DNA of 64,000 bases from an uncultured Bacteroidota bacterium (lineage in GTDB: Bacteria; Bacteroidota; Bacteroidia; Flavobacteriales; Flavobacteriaceae): NCBI GenBank assembly GCA_902626365.1, contig CACOFE010000005.1, forward strand, positions 1 through 64,000, in the 5' to 3' direction. Below, in pieces: positions 1 to 11,961 of this stretch. Position 1 is the first letter of the stretch. Each line of letters opens with the position of its first letter. The notes below the pieces were generated by a model. That model searched no databases. It was not told the origin of the DNA and saw nothing but the letters and a program-made list of their open reading frames with translations. Made by a program: the position numbers and the translations under genes.

Positions 1-282
1 TCTAATAATACCGACGGAGTTTTTATATACTCTCCATATTTCTTTTCTTCTGTAATGAAATTGCCATGATAATCTAGAGTTGGGATTTACAATCAAAATT
101 TTAGGGCTTAATCTACCTTCAATTTTCAAATTTTCTTTAGCAATAAAAGCATTGATAAAATCTTGTGACTGAGACTCATCAATTAGTAAAAACCCTCCCC
201 ATGGTCTATTGAAATCATAGTCAATAACATTGAAGCCAAGGCTCTCAATTTCTTTTCTTATTTCTGTATAATATTTATTCAA
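1..282 (-). CDS. Mannose-6-phosphate isomerase-like cupin enzyme (partial, N-terminal 94 residues)
   Basis: The window edge cuts this gene, so only the first 94 codons are visible. The translation contains RPWGGFLLIDE followed by SPKILIVNPNSRLSWQFHYR. This matches the N-terminal part of the type I/cupin phosphomannose isomerase family, which interconverts mannose-6-phosphate and fructose-6-phosphate and feeds GDP-sugar synthesis. No in-frame ATG is near. A TTG that overlaps the stop of the upstream queD gene is the best start, and translational coupling is likely. Flavobacterial relatives are sometimes named phosphoheptose isomerase, so the exact sugar substrate is uncertain. The family call is inference from motif recognition. 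Confidence 0.7.
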   Translation of the reverse strand, partial: MNKYYTEIRKEIESLGFNVIDYDFNRPWGGFLLIDESQSQDFINAFIAKENLKIEGRLSPKILIVNPNSRLSWQFHYRRKEIWRVYKNSVGIIR

Positions 283-689
283 TTTCCAGAATATTCAACG
301 AAATTTCGGGGAGTTTCATATAGTTTTACAGATAACTTTAATGCTTTATTAATCTTATTTCTTAAGATGTCATAAATATATATACATATATTTTCAGCAG
401 ATGGAATTACATTTGAGAAATAAGGGACATCTAAATTTAAGTTTTTATGGTCTAGCCTCTCTTCTATCTCATTTTTTATAATATTCTTTAGCTCACCCAT
501 ATCTATAACATAGCCTGTGTCGGGATTAATTTTTCCTGTAACGCTAACAATTAGTTCATAATTATGACCATGGTAGTTTGGATAATTACATTTTCCAAAC
601 ACTTGACTATTTTTTTCATCGGGCCATTCTTTATTATGTAATCTATGCGCCGCATTAAAGTGGGCTTTTCTACTTACTGTAATTTCCAT
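279..689 (-). CDS. queD: 6-carboxytetrahydropterin synthase / 6-pyruvoyl-tetrahydropterin synthase family protein
   Basis: A 136-residue T-fold enzyme of the QueD/PTPS family. It would convert 7,8-dihydroneopterin triphosphate to 6-carboxy-tetrahydropterin, the first committed step toward the queuosine precursor preQ0, in the cytoplasm. The zinc ligands are visible as H15 in HFNAAHRL and H40/H42 in NYHGHNYE, with the catalytic cysteine at C34 in GKCNYPNYHG. Its start overlaps the end of idi by 16 bases and its stop overlaps the TTG start of the next gene, so the three genes look like one transcript. No other queuosine genes are in view, so a PTPS-type role cannot be excluded. Confidence 0.85.
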   Translation of the reverse strand: MEITVSRKAHFNAAHRLHNKEWPDEKNSQVFGKCNYPNYHGHNYELIVSVTGKINPDTGYVIDMGELKNIIKNEIEERLDHKNLNLDVPYFSNVIPSAENICIYIYDILRNKINKALKLSVKLYETPRNFVEYSGN

Positions 690-1204
690 TTTTTTAAACT
701 TTCATAATAATTATTCATAATAATCATAAACCAAGCTGTGTATTGGTCAGGATTGATTTTCATATCGTTAACCAAAATATCAATATCTATCCATTTCCAT
801 TCGTCAACCTCATTTGGATTGGGCTTTGGAACTCCGTCAAAGACACCTAACATTATATGATCATTTTCATGTTCAATTAATCCGTTAGAAAACTGAACTC
901 TGTATATAAAAGAGCTGAAATTATGCAGATTGGTAACAAAACCCATCTCCTCATTAAGCCTTCTTTTTCCTGCATTTAAGTTGTCTTCACCTTCACGTTG
1001 ATGACTACAACAAGTATTAGACCAAAGATTTGGAGTATGATATTTTGTGGAAGCTCTTTTCTGAAGTAAAATTTTTCTATCACTATTAAAAATTATAATT
1101 GAAAAGGCTCTGTGAAGTTTGCCTTTGCGATGAGCCTCCATTTTAGGCATAAGACCTATTTGATTATCATCTTTATCTACTAAAACAACTTTTTCCTCCC
1201 GCAT
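674..1204 (-). CDS. idi: Isopentenyl-diphosphate delta-isomerase, type 1
   Basis: Nudix-fold enzyme that interconverts isopentenyl and dimethylallyl diphosphate, supplying precursors for quinones and carotenoids. Counted from the ATG at 1204, the metal-binding histidines are H24, H31 (LHRAF) and H68, the catalytic cysteine is C66 in NTCCSHQREGE, and the Nudix-like NEEMGF follows. The open frame extends nine codons upstream to 1231. The internal ATG was chosen because MREEKVVLVDKDDNQIG is the usual family N-terminus and gives a normal length of 176 residues. The product could support synthesis of the retinal precursor used by the proteorhodopsin 33 kb away; that link is inference. Confidence 0.9.
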   Translation of the reverse strand: MREEKVVLVDKDDNQIGLMPKMEAHRKGKLHRAFSIIIFNSDRKILLQKRASTKYHTPNLWSNTCCSHQREGEDNLNAGKRRLNEEMGFVTNLHNFSSFIYRVQFSNGLIEHENDHIMLGVFDGVPKPNPNEVDEWKWIDIDILVNDMKINPDQYTAWFMIIMNNYYESLKKWKLQ

Positions 1205-1245
1205 ATACCAAAAGTAAAAAGGCAAATTCAATAAACCTAATAAAA

Positions 1246-1557
1246 TTAGGCTTTGCCAGTTGGTCCAAAATTTAACTGAAATTTTGGGTTATCATAATCT
1301 TTAATTGAACCAAAGTTTTTTTCAAATCTATTTATATTATCATTCAAAGCCTTAGCTAACTTTTTTGCATGCTGAGGGGTAATAATAATTCTTGATTTGA
1401 CCTTATTTTTTGGAGATCCTGGCATAACAGAAATAAAATCAATTACAAACTCAGAAACCGAATGGTTGATAATAGCTAGGTTTGAGTAGGTTCCCTCAGC
1501 TACTTTTTCATCAAGCTCAATGTTAATTTTCTGTTTTTGTTCATTCTTTTTTTCCAT
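1246..1557 (-). CDS. DUF3467 domain-containing protein
   Basis: A 103-residue protein recognised as DUF3467 by its body (SNLAIINHSVSEFVIDFISV, then MPGSPKNKVKSRIIITPQHA, then KKLAKAL). It has a charged, lysine-rich N-terminus and no signal peptide or membrane segment. It starts ten bases after the rpoC stop on the same strand, the position this family usually holds in Bacteroidetes. Co-transcription with rpoBC is likely. The function is unknown, and the conserved linkage only hints at a role connected to transcription. Confidence 0.85.
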   Translation of the reverse strand: MEKKNEQKQKINIELDEKVAEGTYSNLAIINHSVSEFVIDFISVMPGSPKNKVKSRIIITPQHAKKLAKALNDNINRFEKNFGSIKDYDNPKFQLNFGPTGKA

Positions 1558-1567
1558 AATAATAAAA

Positions 1568-4500
1568 CTAGTTAGTATTCATTTCCTGATCAGGCATTGA
1601 AACGTCCATTAATTCGTCATAACTTTCCTTTGAACCAACCAAAATATCATCATATTTTCTAAGTCCGGTTCCAGCAGGAATTTTATGGCCGACAATTACA
1701 TTTTCTTTTAACCCATCAAGGTAATCAACTCTTGCATTAACGGCAGATTCATTTAAAACTTTTGTTGTTTCTTGGAATGAAGCAGCAGAAATAAATGATT
1801 TTGTTTGTAATGAAGCCTTTGTAATACCCTGAAGAATCGGAGTAGCTGTCGCAGGTCTAGCATCTCTTGCCTCAACTAGATTTTTATCCTCTCTTTTCAA
1901 TATTGAGTTTTCATCTCTATGGTCCCTAGAAGAAATAATTTGACCAACCTTAAATGTAGTTGAGTCTCCAGCATTTTCGACAATTTTCTTGCCATAAATA
2001 CTATCATTTTCATCAATAAAGTCTGATTTGTGAACAAGTTGATCTTGTAAGAAAATGGTATCTCCTGAGTCTTGAATTTTAACCTTTCTCATCATTTGTC
2101 TTACCACAACCTCAAAATGTTTATCATTAATTTTTACACCCTGTAATCTGTAAACTTCTTGAACCTCATTAACTAAATATTGCTGTACAGCAGATGGTCC
2201 TTTAATATTTAGAATATCATTTGGAGTAATTGAACCTTCAGACATAGGTGTTCCAGCTTTTACATAGTCATTTTCCTGAACTAGTATTTGATTTGAAAGT
2301 TTTATCAAATATTTTCTGACTTCACCAGTTTTTGCCTCAATTATAATTTCTCTATTACCTCTTTTAATTTTTCCAAAAGAAACTACACCATCAATTTCAC
2401 TTACAATAGCAGGATTTGAAGGATTTCTAGCTTCGAATAATTCGGTAACTCTTGGTAAACCACCTGTAATATCACCAGTTTTAGCTGACTTTCTTGGTAT
2501 TTTTACCAGTATTTTTCCTAGGTCAATTTTATCACCATCATTAACAACAAGATGGGCTCCTACAGGTAAATTATATGACCTAATAATTTCACCCTTAGAG
2601 TTTTTTAAGAGTAATGTTGGAATCAACTTTTTATTTCTGGATTCAATAATTACTTTTTCTTGGAATCCTGTTTGTTCATCAATTTCAACTTCATAAGTTA
2701 TTCCAGATTCAATATTTTCATAACTAATCTTACCAGCATAATCGGAAATGATTACACCATTATATGGATCCCATTCACATATAAGTGTTCCTTTTTTAAT
2801 CTTTTTCTTGTTTTTCACATAGATGAAAGAACCATAAGGAATGTTATTGTTACTTAAGGTTAAACCTGTGTTTGGATCAGAAATTTTTATTTCAGAGGTT
2901 CTTGAAATTACGATTTCTACATCTTCACCATCGTTATTCTTTCCTTTTACGGTTTTTAAATCTTCAATTTCAATATTACCATCGAATTTAGATATAACAC
3001 TATTTTCCTCAGAAATGTTTCCTGCAATACCACCAACATGGAAAGTTCTCAGGGTTAACTGAGTACCCGGTTCACCAATTGATTGAGCAGCAACTACACC
3101 AACCGCTTCGCCCATTTGAACATCTTTTCCAGTTGCAAGATTTCTTCCATAACATTTAGCACAAATACCCCTCTTTGATTCACAGGTTAATGCTGACCTA
3201 ACTTCTACAGTTTCAACAGATGAGTTTTCAATATTATTGGCAATCAAATCGTCAATTACTTCACCTGACTTAACAAGAAGCTCACCTGAAATAGGATCAT
3301 AAACATCTTGTAATGATGTTCTTCCGACAATTCTATCTCCAATTTTCTCAACTACTTCTTCATTCTTCTTTAGGGCAGAGACATTTATTCCTCTTAAAGT
3401 TCCACAATCATCCTCGGTTATAATCACATCTTGAGAAACATCGACCAATCTTCTCGTTAAATAACCAGCATCAGCAGTCTTCAACGCTGTATCTGCTAAA
3501 CCTTTTCTTGCTCCGTGAGTTGAAATAAAATACTCTAAAATAGAAAGTCCCTCTTTAAAGTTAGAAAGAATTGGATTTTCAATAATCTCACCGCCTCCTG
3601 CAGTTGATTTTTTTGGTTTTGCCATAAGACCTCTCATTCCAGTTAGCTGTCTAATTTGTTCTTTAGATCCCCTTGCTCCAGAGTCAAGCATCATATATAC
3701 AGAGTTGAATCCTTGTTGATCCTCTCTAATTCTTTTCATCGACAATTCAGTCAATTCTGCGTTAGTAGAAGTCCATATGTCAATTACCTGATTATATCTT
3801 TCATTATTAGTGATTAGCCCCATATTATAATTAGACCTAATAACATCAACCTGCTTATTAGCTGAAGTTATCATTTCAAATTTCTCATTTGGAATGATTA
3901 TATCTCCAAGACTAAAAGATAAGCCTCCTTGGAAAGCAAACTTATAACCTAAAGTTTTAATTTCATCAAGAAATTCAGCTGTCTCAGGTACACTAGTAAT
4001 CTTTAAAATATCTCCAATTATATCACGTAGAGATTTTTTTGTTAGTACTTCATTAATAAAGCCTGCTCTTTCAGGAACTTTTTCGTTGAAAAGAACTCGA
4101 CCAACTGTAGTATCAATAATCTTGTCAACAAGATTATTTTCAGGATCCAAATCTTTTGTTTTAACTTTTATTGTTGCATTTAAATCAACTTTATTTTCAT
4201 TATACGCAATTACAACCTCTTCAGGAGAGTAGAAAGTAAGACCTTCGCCAACGACTTTGACATCGTCAGTTGATACTTTTTGTTTAGTCATGTAGTATAG
4301 ACCAAGTACCATATCCTGAGAAGGAACTGTAATAGGTGATCCATTTGCGGGGTTTAAAATGTTATGTGAAGCTAACATAAGAAGTTGAGCCTCCAATATA
4401 GCTTCTGGACCAAGTGGTAAATGAACTGCCATCTGATCACCGTCAAAATCTGCATTAAATGCTGTACATACTAAAGGATGTAGTTGGATTGCTTTTCCTT

Positions 4501-5875
4501 CAATTAATTTTGGCTGGAATGCTTGAATTCCTAATCTATGAAGTGTAGGCGCTCTGTTAAGTAATACAGGGTGCCCTCTTAAAACATTTTCTAAAATATC
4601 CCAAACGACAGGGTCTCTTCTGTCAATGATTTTTCTAGCAGATTTAACAGTTTTAACAATCCCTCTTTCCATCAATTTTCTGATGATAAAAGGCTTGTAT
4701 AATTCAGCTGCCATATTTTTGGGAAGACCACATTCAAATAACTTTAAATCAGGACCTACAACAATTACAGATCTTGCTGAGTAGTCAACTCGTTTACCTA
4801 ATAAATTTTGTCTAAATCTACCCTGCTTACCTTTTAGAGAATCAGAAAGTGATTTAAGAGGTCTATTTGATTCTGTTTTAACAGCCGATGATTTTCTTGT
4901 ATTGTCAAATAAAGAATCAACTGATTCTTGTAACATCCTTTTTTCATTTCTTAAAATAACTTCAGGTGCTTTGATCTCAATTAATCTCTTAAGCCTGTTA
5001 TTCCTAATAATAACCCTTCTGTATAAATCATTTAAATCTGATGTAGCAAATCTACCACCATCTAGTGGTACCAAAGGCCTTAATTCAGGAGGTATTACAG
5101 GGATGGCCTTCATAATCATCCATTCAGGTAAGTTCTCTCTGTTTAGGTTACCTTCTCTAAAAGATTCTACAACTTGCAATCTTTTAAGCGCTTCTGTTTT
5201 TCTTTGTTTAGAAGTTTCATTGTTAGCTTTATCCCTTAATTGATATGAAAGGTCATCTAAATCAATTCTTGATAATAGTTCAATCAAACACTCTGCACCC
5301 ATTTTAGCAATAAACTTTTCTGGATCACTGTCATCTAGGTACATATTTTCCTGAGGTAGTGAGTCTAGAACATTTAAGTATTCTTCTTCAGTTAGAAAAT
5401 CCATTTTACTTAGAGGTTCGCCTTCAATATTTTTTGCATTTCCAGGCTGAATAACTACATATCTTTCGTAGTAGATAATCATATCTAACTTTTTAGATGG
5501 CAGGCCCAATAAATATCCAATTTTGTTTGGCAGTGATCTAAAATACCATATGTGCGCAACTGGAACAACTAAATTAATATGACCTATCCTATCTCTTCTA
5601 ACCTTTTTCTCGGTAACCTCGACACCACACCGATCACAAACAATTCCCTTATATCTAATTCTCTTGTACTTGCCACATGCACACTCGTAATCCCTAACAG
5701 GTCCAAAAATCCTTTCACAGAATAAACCATCTCTCTCAGGTTTATGTGTTCTATAGTTAATAGTTTCTGGTTTTAGCACTTCTCCTCTGGATGCTGATAA
5801 AATAGATTCCGGGGAACCTAAACCAATAGAGATTTTATTAAATTTAATTGCGGTATTATCTTTTTTTCTACGCAT
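1568..5875 (-). CDS. rpoC: DNA-directed RNA polymerase subunit beta'
   Basis: A 1435-residue beta' subunit, the catalytic clamp of RNA polymerase. The N-terminal zinc site is visible at C65, C67, C80 and C83 (CACGKYKR...CDRCGVEV). The active-site motif [15 protein letters not shown] carries the three aspartates that hold the catalytic magnesium. A second cysteine cluster ([14 protein letters not shown]) and the bridge/trigger-loop region [19 protein letters not shown] follow. Length is normal for Bacteroidetes. It lies 19 bases after rpoB in the same operon and is followed by DUF3467. Confidence 0.99.
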   Translation of the reverse strand: MRRKKDNTAIKFNKISIGLGSPESILSASRGEVLKPETINYRTHKPERDGLFCERIFGPVRDYECACGKYKRIRYKGIVCDRCGVEVTEKKVRRDRIGHINLVVPVAHIWYFRSLPNKIGYLLGLPSKKLDMIIYYERYVVIQPGNAKNIEGEPLSKMDFLTEEEYLNVLDSLPQENMYLDDSDPEKFIAKMGAECLIELLSRIDLDDLSYQLRDKANNETSKQRKTEALKRLQVVESFREGNLNRENLPEWMIMKAIPVIPPELRPLVPLDGGRFATSDLNDLYRRVIIRNNRLKRLIEIKAPEVILRNEKRMLQESVDSLFDNTRKSSAVKTESNRPLKSLSDSLKGKQGRFRQNLLGKRVDYSARSVIVVGPDLKLFECGLPKNMAAELYKPFIIRKLMERGIVKTVKSARKIIDRRDPVVWDILENVLRGHPVLLNRAPTLHRLGIQAFQPKLIEGKAIQLHPLVCTAFNADFDGDQMAVHLPLGPEAILEAQLLMLASHNILNPANGSPITVPSQDMVLGLYYMTKQKVSTDDVKVVGEGLTFYSPEEVVIAYNENKVDLNATIKVKTKDLDPENNLVDKIIDTTVGRVLFNEKVPERAGFINEVLTKKSLRDIIGDILKITSVPETAEFLDEIKTLGYKFAFQGGLSFSLGDIIIPNEKFEMITSANKQVDVIRSNYNMGLITNNERYNQVIDIWTSTNAELTELSMKRIREDQQGFNSVYMMLDSGARGSKEQIRQLTGMRGLMAKPKKSTAGGGEIIENPILSNFKEGLSILEYFISTHGARKGLADTALKTADAGYLTRRLVDVSQDVIITEDDCGTLRGINVSALKKNEEVVEKIGDRIVGRTSLQDVYDPISGELLVKSGEVIDDLIANNIENSSVETVEVRSALTCESKRGICAKCYGRNLATGKDVQMGEAVGVVAAQSIGEPGTQLTLRTFHVGGIAGNISEENSVISKFDGNIEIEDLKTVKGKNNDGEDVEIVISRTSEIKISDPNTGLTLSNNNIPYGSFIYVKNKKKIKKGTLICEWDPYNGVIISDYAGKISYENIESGITYEVEIDEQTGFQEKVIIESRNKKLIPTLLLKNSKGEIIRSYNLPVGAHLVVNDGDKIDLGKILVKIPRKSAKTGDITGGLPRVTELFEARNPSNPAIVSEIDGVVSFGKIKRGNREIIIEAKTGEVRKYLIKLSNQILVQENDYVKAGTPMSEGSITPNDILNIKGPSAVQQYLVNEVQEVYRLQGVKINDKHFEVVVRQMMRKVKIQDSGDTIFLQDQLVHKSDFIDENDSIYGKKIVENAGDSTTFKVGQIISSRDHRDENSILKREDKNLVEARDARPATATPILQGITKASLQTKSFISAASFQETTKVLNESAVNARVDYLDGLKENVIVGHKIPAGTGLRKYDDILVGSKESYDELMDVSMPDQEMNTN

Positions 5876-5894
5876 AATTTGTGTGTAAAATTTA

Positions 5895-8800
5895 TTATTC
5901 TTCTAATCTTATATCTAATCCTAAACCTTTTAATTCATGCATCAATACATTAAATGACTCAGGCAAACCTGGTGTAGGCATGGATTCACCTTTTACAATA
6001 GCCTCGTAAGTTTTCGCTCTTCCAACAACATCATCTGACTTGACAGTTAAGATTTCGCGAAGAGTACTTGAGGCGCCATAAGCTTCAAGAGCCCAAACCT
6101 CCATCTCTCCGAATCTTTGTCCACCAAATTGGGCTTTTCCACCTAATGGTTGTTGAGTGATTAACGAGTAAGGTCCAATTGATCTGGAATGCATTTTATC
6201 ATCAACCATATGACCTAACTTTAGCATGTAAATAACTCCGACAGTTGCAGGCTGGTCAAATTTCTCACCAGTACCTCCATCATAGAGATATGTATGACCA
6301 AATTTGGGCAGACCGGCTTCATCTGTTATTTTATTAATCTCGTCAATTGATGCCCCATCAAAAATTGGAGTCGCATATTTTTTATCAAGCTTTAAACCTG
6401 CCCAACCTAGAACAGTTTCATAGATTTGACCGATATTCATCCTTGATGGTACACCTAAAGGGTTTAAAACAATATCAACAGGCTTCCCGTCTTCAAGAAA
6501 AGGCATATCTTCCTCCCTTACAATTTTAGCAACAATACCCTTGTTGCCATGTCTACCTGCCATTTTATCTCCAACTTTAAGCTTTCTCTTTTTTGCTATA
6601 TAAACCTTAGCTAATTTTAATATACCTGATGGTAATTCATCACCAACCGAAATTGTAAACTTTTCTCTTCTTAATGAACCTTGTAAATCATTCTCCTTTA
6701 TCTTGTAATTATGAATAATTTGTGAAACAATGTCATTTGTTGATTTATCTGTTACCCATTTTGTTGAAACTAAGTGGGCAAAATCATCTGCAGAATTCAA
6801 CATTTTTTGTGTAAACTTTTTTCCCTTTGGAAAAACTTCCTCGCCTAGATCATTAAATATACCTTGGGATGTTTTACCATTTAATACGCTATAAAGCTTA
6901 CTAACTAATATATCTTTGAGTTCTGAAAACTTAATATCATATGAATCTTCCAATAACTTAAGATCTTCTTTATCCTGAATTCTCTTCCTTTTATCTTTAA
7001 CAGATCTTGCAAACAACTTTTTGTCAATTACAACTCCGTTTAGAGATGGCGGGGCCTTTAGGGAAGCATCTTTAACATCTCCCGCCTTATCACCAAAAAT
7101 GGCCCTAAGTAACTTTTCTTCTGGGGTTGGATCACTTTCACCTTTAGGGGTAATTTTACCAATAAGAATGTCACCTGCATTTATTTCAGCTCCGATTCTA
7201 ATCATACCATTTTCATCTAAATCCTTAGTAGCCTCTTCAGAAACATTTGGAATGTCATTAGTCAATTCTTCATTACCAAGTTTTGTGTCTCTAACTTCAA
7301 TAGAATATTCGTCAATATGAATCGATGTGAAAACATCATCCCTTACAACCTTTTCAGAAATCACAATCGCATCCTCAAAGTTGTATCCTTTCCAAGGCAT
7401 AAAAGCAACTTGGATATTTCTTCCAAGAGCTAATTCACCATTGTTAGTTGCATATCCCTCACATAAAACTTGTCCTTTAGAAACTTTATCTCCCTTCGAA
7501 ACAATAGATTTTAAGTTTACGCAAGTACCTTGATTGGTCTTTTTGAACTTAGTGAGTTTATATGTAACTGTGTTCGATTCAAAACTTGTTAAAACTTCAT
7601 TTTTATTTCTGTTATATTTGATGGTAATCTCATTTGCATCAACATATTCTACAATACCATCTGATTCAGCATTAATAAGTACTCTAGAATCAGAAGCAAC
7701 TTGCTTTTCTAAACCAGTACCCACTATTGGGGACTGAGGTAACAATAATGGAACTGCTTGACGCATCATATTTGACCCCATAAGTGCACGGTTTGCATCA
7801 TCATGCTCTAGAAATGGTATCAAAGATGCAGAAATTGATGCAATTTGATTTGGAGCAACATCGGTATAATGAACATTTGATGGCTCTGTTAGAGGAAAGT
7901 CTCCTTCTTGTCTCGCAATTACCTTTTTGTCAATTATTTTACCTGATTTATCGACATTTATATTTGATTGAGCTATCAGTTTGTTTTCCTCCTCCTCAGC
8001 ACTTAAATAAATAGGGTCTGATTTTAAATCAACCACTCCTTTATTTACTTTTCTATATGGAGTTTCGATAAAGCCCATATTGTTAATCTTAGCAAATACA
8101 CCCAGGGATGAAATTAAACCAATATTTGGACCTTCAGGCGTTTCAATAGGGCATAATCTTCCATAATGTGTATAATGAACATCTCGAACTTCAAATCCAG
8201 CTCTTTCTCTAGAAAGACCTCCAGGCCCTAAGGCTGATAATCTTCTTTTATGAGTTATTTCAGCAAGAGGATTCGTTTGATCCATGAATTGTGAAAGCTG
8301 ATTTGTTCCAAAAAATGAATTAATAACAGATGATAATGTTTTAGCATTAATCAGATCAATTGGAGTAAATACCTCATTGTCACGAACATTCATTCTTTCT
8401 CTGATGGTCCTTGCCATTCTTGCAAGTCCAACACCGAATTGAGACGATAATTGTTCTCCCACAGTTCTAACCCTTCTATTTGATAAATGATCAATATCAT
8501 CTATTTCAGCTTTAGAATTGATAAGTTCTATTAGGTACTTAATAATTGTAATTATGTCTTCAGTTGTTAAAACTTGCTTGTCCATTCCAATATCTAAACC
8601 AAGTTTTTTATTCATTCTATATCTACCAACATCTCCAAGATTATATCTTTGGTCGCTAAAGAATAATTTATCAATAATACCTCTAGCTGTTTCTTCGTCT
8701 GGCGGTTCAGCGTTTCTAAGCTGTCTGTAAATGTGCTCAACAGCTTCCTTTTCCGAATTTGTAGGATCCTTCTGAAGAGTATTGTGAATAATTGCATATT

Positions 8801-9707
8801 CACCTTGTTGAGTAATTTCTTTGTGAATTAATATAGTTTTTACACCAGACTCGATTATTTCATCAACATTGTCTTTATCAACTTCTGTTTCCCTATCAAG
8901 AACAATTTCATTTCTTTCAATTGAAACAACCTCACCTGTATCTTCGTCAACAAAATCTTCATGCCAAGTATTTAGTACACGAGCTGCTAGTTTTCTTCCG
9001 TAATACTTCTTTAAATTAGCTTTAGAAACTTTAATCTCCTCTGCTAAATCAAATATTTCTAAAATATCTTTATCTCTTTCATAACCTATAGCTCTGAATA
9101 ATGTTGTAACTGGCAATTTCTTTTTTCTGTCAATGTATGCATACATTACACTATTTATATCAGTGGCAAATTCAATCCATGACCCCTTAAAAGGAATTAC
9201 ACGCGCGGAATATAATTTTGTTCCATTTGCATGAAAGGATTGACCAAAAAATACACCAGGTGATCTATGCAATTGTGAAACAACGACTCTTTCAGCACCA
9301 TTAATACAGAAAGTTCCGCTCGGAGTCATATAAGGAATAGTTCCAAGATATACATCCTGAACAATTGTTTCAAAATCTTCGTGTTCAGGGTCTGTACAAT
9401 AAAGCTTTAATCTGGCTTTTAGTGGAACACTGTAAGTTAATCCTCTTTCAATACATTCCTGAATGGAATATCTAGGAGGATCAACAAAATAATCTAAGAA
9501 TTCTAATACAAACTGATTTCGAGCATCAGTAATTGGAAAGTTATCCTGAAATGTATTATATAAACCCTCTTCTCCACGTTCATCCGATTTAGTTTCTAGT
9601 TGAAAGAAATCTTTAAAAGATTTAATTTGAATATCTAAAAAATCTGGATACTCACTAGCGTTTTTAATTGAAGAAAAATTTATTCTTTCAGCTAATTTCG
9701 TTGACAT
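5895..9707 (-). CDS. rpoB: DNA-directed RNA polymerase subunit beta
   Basis: A 1270-residue beta subunit with normal length for the phylum. The rifampicin-pocket region is present ([19 protein letters not shown], then [20 protein letters not shown]), as are the C-terminal [20 protein letters not shown] and the zinc-free [14 protein letters not shown] loop. It is separated from rplL by a 108-base gap that holds a 10-base-pair inverted repeat, the usual place for attenuation or processing between ribosomal-protein and polymerase genes. Drug-site residues look wild type by eye. The ATG start fits the family N-terminus. Confidence 0.99.
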   Translation of the reverse strand: MSTKLAERINFSSIKNASEYPDFLDIQIKSFKDFFQLETKSDERGEEGLYNTFQDNFPITDARNQFVLEFLDYFVDPPRYSIQECIERGLTYSVPLKARLKLYCTDPEHEDFETIVQDVYLGTIPYMTPSGTFCINGAERVVVSQLHRSPGVFFGQSFHANGTKLYSARVIPFKGSWIEFATDINSVMYAYIDRKKKLPVTTLFRAIGYERDKDILEIFDLAEEIKVSKANLKKYYGRKLAARVLNTWHEDFVDEDTGEVVSIERNEIVLDRETEVDKDNVDEIIESGVKTILIHKEITQQGEYAIIHNTLQKDPTNSEKEAVEHIYRQLRNAEPPDEETARGIIDKLFFSDQRYNLGDVGRYRMNKKLGLDIGMDKQVLTTEDIITIIKYLIELINSKAEIDDIDHLSNRRVRTVGEQLSSQFGVGLARMARTIRERMNVRDNEVFTPIDLINAKTLSSVINSFFGTNQLSQFMDQTNPLAEITHKRRLSALGPGGLSRERAGFEVRDVHYTHYGRLCPIETPEGPNIGLISSLGVFAKINNMGFIETPYRKVNKGVVDLKSDPIYLSAEEEENKLIAQSNINVDKSGKIIDKKVIARQEGDFPLTEPSNVHYTDVAPNQIASISASLIPFLEHDDANRALMGSNMMRQAVPLLLPQSPIVGTGLEKQVASDSRVLINAESDGIVEYVDANEITIKYNRNKNEVLTSFESNTVTYKLTKFKKTNQGTCVNLKSIVSKGDKVSKGQVLCEGYATNNGELALGRNIQVAFMPWKGYNFEDAIVISEKVVRDDVFTSIHIDEYSIEVRDTKLGNEELTNDIPNVSEEATKDLDENGMIRIGAEINAGDILIGKITPKGESDPTPEEKLLRAIFGDKAGDVKDASLKAPPSLNGVVIDKKLFARSVKDKRKRIQDKEDLKLLEDSYDIKFSELKDILVSKLYSVLNGKTSQGIFNDLGEEVFPKGKKFTQKMLNSADDFAHLVSTKWVTDKSTNDIVSQIIHNYKIKENDLQGSLRREKFTISVGDELPSGILKLAKVYIAKKRKLKVGDKMAGRHGNKGIVAKIVREEDMPFLEDGKPVDIVLNPLGVPSRMNIGQIYETVLGWAGLKLDKKYATPIFDGASIDEINKITDEAGLPKFGHTYLYDGGTGEKFDQPATVGVIYMLKLGHMVDDKMHSRSIGPYSLITQQPLGGKAQFGGQRFGEMEVWALEAYGASSTLREILTVKSDDVVGRAKTYEAIVKGESMPTPGLPESFNVLMHELKGLGLDIRLEE

Positions 9708-9758
9708 ATAGTTTTTGTTTTAAAAAATGAATAATGAAAAATCGTTTAAGTACACCAA

Positions 9759-9796
9759 AAGGCATAGTCATAAATACTAATCTATAACTATGCCTT
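9759..9796 (-). other. Inverted repeat in the rplL-rpoB gap
   Basis: A perfect 10-base inverted repeat (AAGGCATAGT / ACTATGCCTT) around an 18-base loop lies 20 bases after the rplL stop. No long run of T follows it on the minus strand. It therefore looks more like an attenuator or RNase processing site than a strong intrinsic terminator. The E. coli rplL-rpoB gap also carries such an element; the analogy is inference. Confidence 0.55.
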
Positions 9797-9815
9797 AATT
9801 TGATTAAAATTGAAC

Positions 9816-10196
9816 TTATTTAAGTTCAACCTCAGCTCCAGCTTCTTCTAAGGATTTTTTGAATCCTTCAGCTTCGTCCTTGGTTACTCCTTCTTTGATT
9901 GTCTTTGGTGCGCCATCAACAAGCTCTTTAGCATCCTTTAGACCTAAACCTGTTAACTCTTTCACCAATTTTACAACTGCGAGCTTAGATCCACCTGCTG
10001 CTGTAAGAACTACATCAAATTCTGATTTTTCCTCACCTGCATCTCCGGCTGCACCACCACCTGCTGCTGCAGGAGCTGCGACTGCTGTTGCTGCTGGCTC
10101 GATACCATATTCATTTTTTAAAATGTCAGCTAGCTCGCTTACCTCTTTTACGGATAAATTTACTAACTGCTCTGCGAAAGTTTTTAAATCTGCCAT
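9816..10196 (-). CDS. rplL: 50S ribosomal protein L7/L12
   Basis: A 126-residue stalk protein present in several copies on the 50S subunit, where it recruits translation GTPases. An N-terminal dimerisation helix (about residues 1-35) is followed by an alanine/glycine-rich hinge (about 36-58) and the C-terminal domain ending [10 protein letters not shown]. It follows rplJ by 36 bases. The low-complexity hinge produces a long antisense open frame that is not a gene. Confidence 0.98.
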   Translation of the reverse strand: MADLKTFAEQLVNLSVKEVSELADILKNEYGIEPAATAVAAPAAAGGGAAGDAGEEKSEFDVVLTAAGGSKLAVVKLVKELTGLGLKDAKELVDGAPKTIKEGVTKDEAEGFKKSLEEAGAEVELK

Positions 10197-10232
10197 TTTT
10201 CTGTTTTTATTTTACTTTATTATTGTTTTTTA

Positions 10233-10748
10233 TTATTTGTTTGATAATGTTTGAAGAATTCCTGAAAGCCTTCCTCCACCTGATGAAAGTGCAGAAATTA
10301 AATTCTTGGCTGGAGACTGTAGTAACATTATTATATCACCAATTACTTCTTCTTTAGACTTAATCGCAAATAATGTTTCTAATTGGTCATCACCAATAAA
10401 GATGTCTTCTTCAATCATAGCACCCTTAAGTATTGGTCTTTCAGATTTTTTTCTAAAATTCTTAATAACCTTAGCAGGTGCGCTACTAACTTCAGCAATC
10501 ATAACTGAAGTATTACCTTTAAGCGTCTCTTTTAATCCACCAAAATCTTTTTCAGAACCATCCATTGCTTTTTCAAGCAATGTATTTTTAACAACCGATA
10601 ATTTCACACCAGCTTTATAACACATTCTTCTTAGATTTGATGTCTCAAGAGCATTTAAACCCGAAATATCTGCCAAATAAATATTTTGATTCGACTTTAA
10701 TACTTCAAGTATTTCATTAATCGCTACTGATTTTTCTTCTCTGGTCAT
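10233..10748 (-). CDS. rplJ: 50S ribosomal protein L10
   Basis: A 171-residue stalk base protein that anchors L7/L12 dimers to 23S rRNA. The N-terminus (MTREEKSVAINEILEVLKSN) and the conserved GLNALETSNLRRMCYKAGVK stretch identify it. Only eight bases separate it from rplA, so there is no room for the separate L10 leader RNA found upstream of rplJ in E. coli. Any autoregulation would have to act on sequence inside rplA or elsewhere. Confidence 0.97.
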   Translation of the reverse strand: MTREEKSVAINEILEVLKSNQNIYLADISGLNALETSNLRRMCYKAGVKLSVVKNTLLEKAMDGSEKDFGGLKETLKGNTSVMIAEVSSAPAKVIKNFRKKSERPILKGAMIEEDIFIGDDQLETLFAIKSKEEVIGDIIMLLQSPAKNLISALSSGGGRLSGILQTLSNK

Positions 10749-10756
10749 AATTAGAA

Positions 10757-11443
10757 TTATATTTTAGGGTCAATAGCTAAACTAGGACTCATAGTTGATG
10801 AAATAAAAATACTTTTAATGTATGTACCCTTTGATGATGTTGGCTTAAGCTTAATTAATGTTTGAATTAATTCGCTTGCATTACCTGCAATTTTATCAGG
10901 CGAAAAAGAAACTTTTCCGATTGGAGCGTGAACAATACCAGCTTTATCAACCTTAAAATCAATTTTTCCAGCTTTAACATCAGAAACTGCTTTGGCTACA
11001 TCCATAGTGACAGTACCAGTTTTTGGATTAGGCATTAAACCTCTTGGCCCTAAAATTCTACCTAGTGGACCTAACTTACCCATAACACTTGGCATAGTCA
11101 CTATAACATCTACATCAGTCCAACCACCTTTAATCTTATCAATATATTCATCAAGACCAACAAAATCAGCTCCAGCTTTCTTAGCTTCGTCTTCTTTATC
11201 AGGTGAAACTAAAGCAAGAACTTTCATGTCTTTCCCAGTTCCATTTGGAAGAGAAACTACACCTCTAACCATTTCATTAGCCTTTTTAGGATCAACTCCT
11301 AACCTGACAGCTAAATCAACAGATGCATCAAACTTTGTTGTGGTAATATCTTTAAGCAATGAACATGCTTCATCTAAATTGTATAACTTAGTTTTATCAA
11401 TTTTTGCTTCCGATAATTTTCTATTCTTAGTCAATTTTCCCAT
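10757..11443 (-). CDS. rplA: 50S ribosomal protein L1
   Basis: A 229-residue protein of the L1 stalk that controls deacylated tRNA exit. It shows the family motifs [39 protein letters not shown] and a C-terminal [14 protein letters not shown]. The open frame runs on to 11,482, but that would overlap rplK. The internal ATG ([10 protein letters not shown]) gives the normal length and a ten-base gap after rplK. L1 usually represses translation of its own operon through an rplK leader structure, which was not resolved here. Confidence 0.97.
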   Translation of the reverse strand: MGKLTKNRKLSEAKIDKTKLYNLDEACSLLKDITTTKFDASVDLAVRLGVDPKKANEMVRGVVSLPNGTGKDMKVLALVSPDKEDEAKKAGADFVGLDEYIDKIKGGWTDVDVIVTMPSVMGKLGPLGRILGPRGLMPNPKTGTVTMDVAKAVSDVKAGKIDFKVDKAGIVHAPIGKVSFSPDKIAGNASELIQTLIKLKPTSSKGTYIKSIFISSTMSPSLAIDPKI

Positions 11444-11453
11444 TTTGTTTAAA

Positions 11454-11894
11454 TTATTCAGGGGCTTTACCTCCCTTAACATTTATACCCATAGATCTCG
11501 CAGTTCCAGCGACCATTTTCATCGCAGATTCAACAGTAAATGCATTTAAATCAACCATTTTATCTTCAGCGATAGCTTTGACCTGGTCCCACGTTACCTT
11601 TGAAACTTTATTAATGTTTGGCTCACCAGATCCTTTTTTAACTCTTGCTGCCTCTAAAAGTTGAACGGCGGCCGGAGGAGTTTTAATAACAAAATCAAAT
11701 GATTTGTCTTTAAAAACTGTTATCACCACAGGTAAAACTTTCCCTGGTTTGTCCTGAGTTCTAGCGTTGAATTGCTTACAAAAATCCATTATGTTTACAC
11801 CTGCAGCTCCTAATGCAGGACCTACTGGTGGAGATGGGTTTGCAGCGCCTCCTCTTACTTGTAACTTAAGAACTTTATCTATTTCTTTTGCCAT
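11454..11894 (-). CDS. rplK: 50S ribosomal protein L11
   Basis: A 146-residue protein of the GTPase-associated centre. Recognised from [30 protein letters not shown] and the C-terminal [13 protein letters not shown]. The N-terminal proline-rich PPVGPALG segment is intact, as expected for a methylated, thiopeptide-relevant L11. It starts the rplKAJL run, 67 bases after nusG. Confidence 0.98.
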   Translation of the reverse strand: MAKEIDKVLKLQVRGGAANPSPPVGPALGAAGVNIMDFCKQFNARTQDKPGKVLPVVITVFKDKSFDFVIKTPPAAVQLLEAARVKKGSGEPNINKVSKVTWDQVKAIAEDKMVDLNAFTVESAMKMVAGTARSMGINVKGGKAPE

Positions 11895-11961
11895 ATTACT
11901 AATTTAAGTTTCAATGATCCTATTATTGGAAGCTATAGTATCATTTTATATTATGTAACAT

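Noticed and set aside
2660-3062. Plus-strand frames opposite rpoC, and similar ones opposite rpoB, rplL, rplJ, rplA and dnaJ
   Set aside because: They lie fully inside conserved genes on the other strand, have no family match and reflect codon bias (for example the alanine-rich hinge of L7/L12).
10749-10756. L10 leader RNA upstream of rplJ
   Set aside because: Only eight bases separate rplA and rplJ, so the leader cannot fit.
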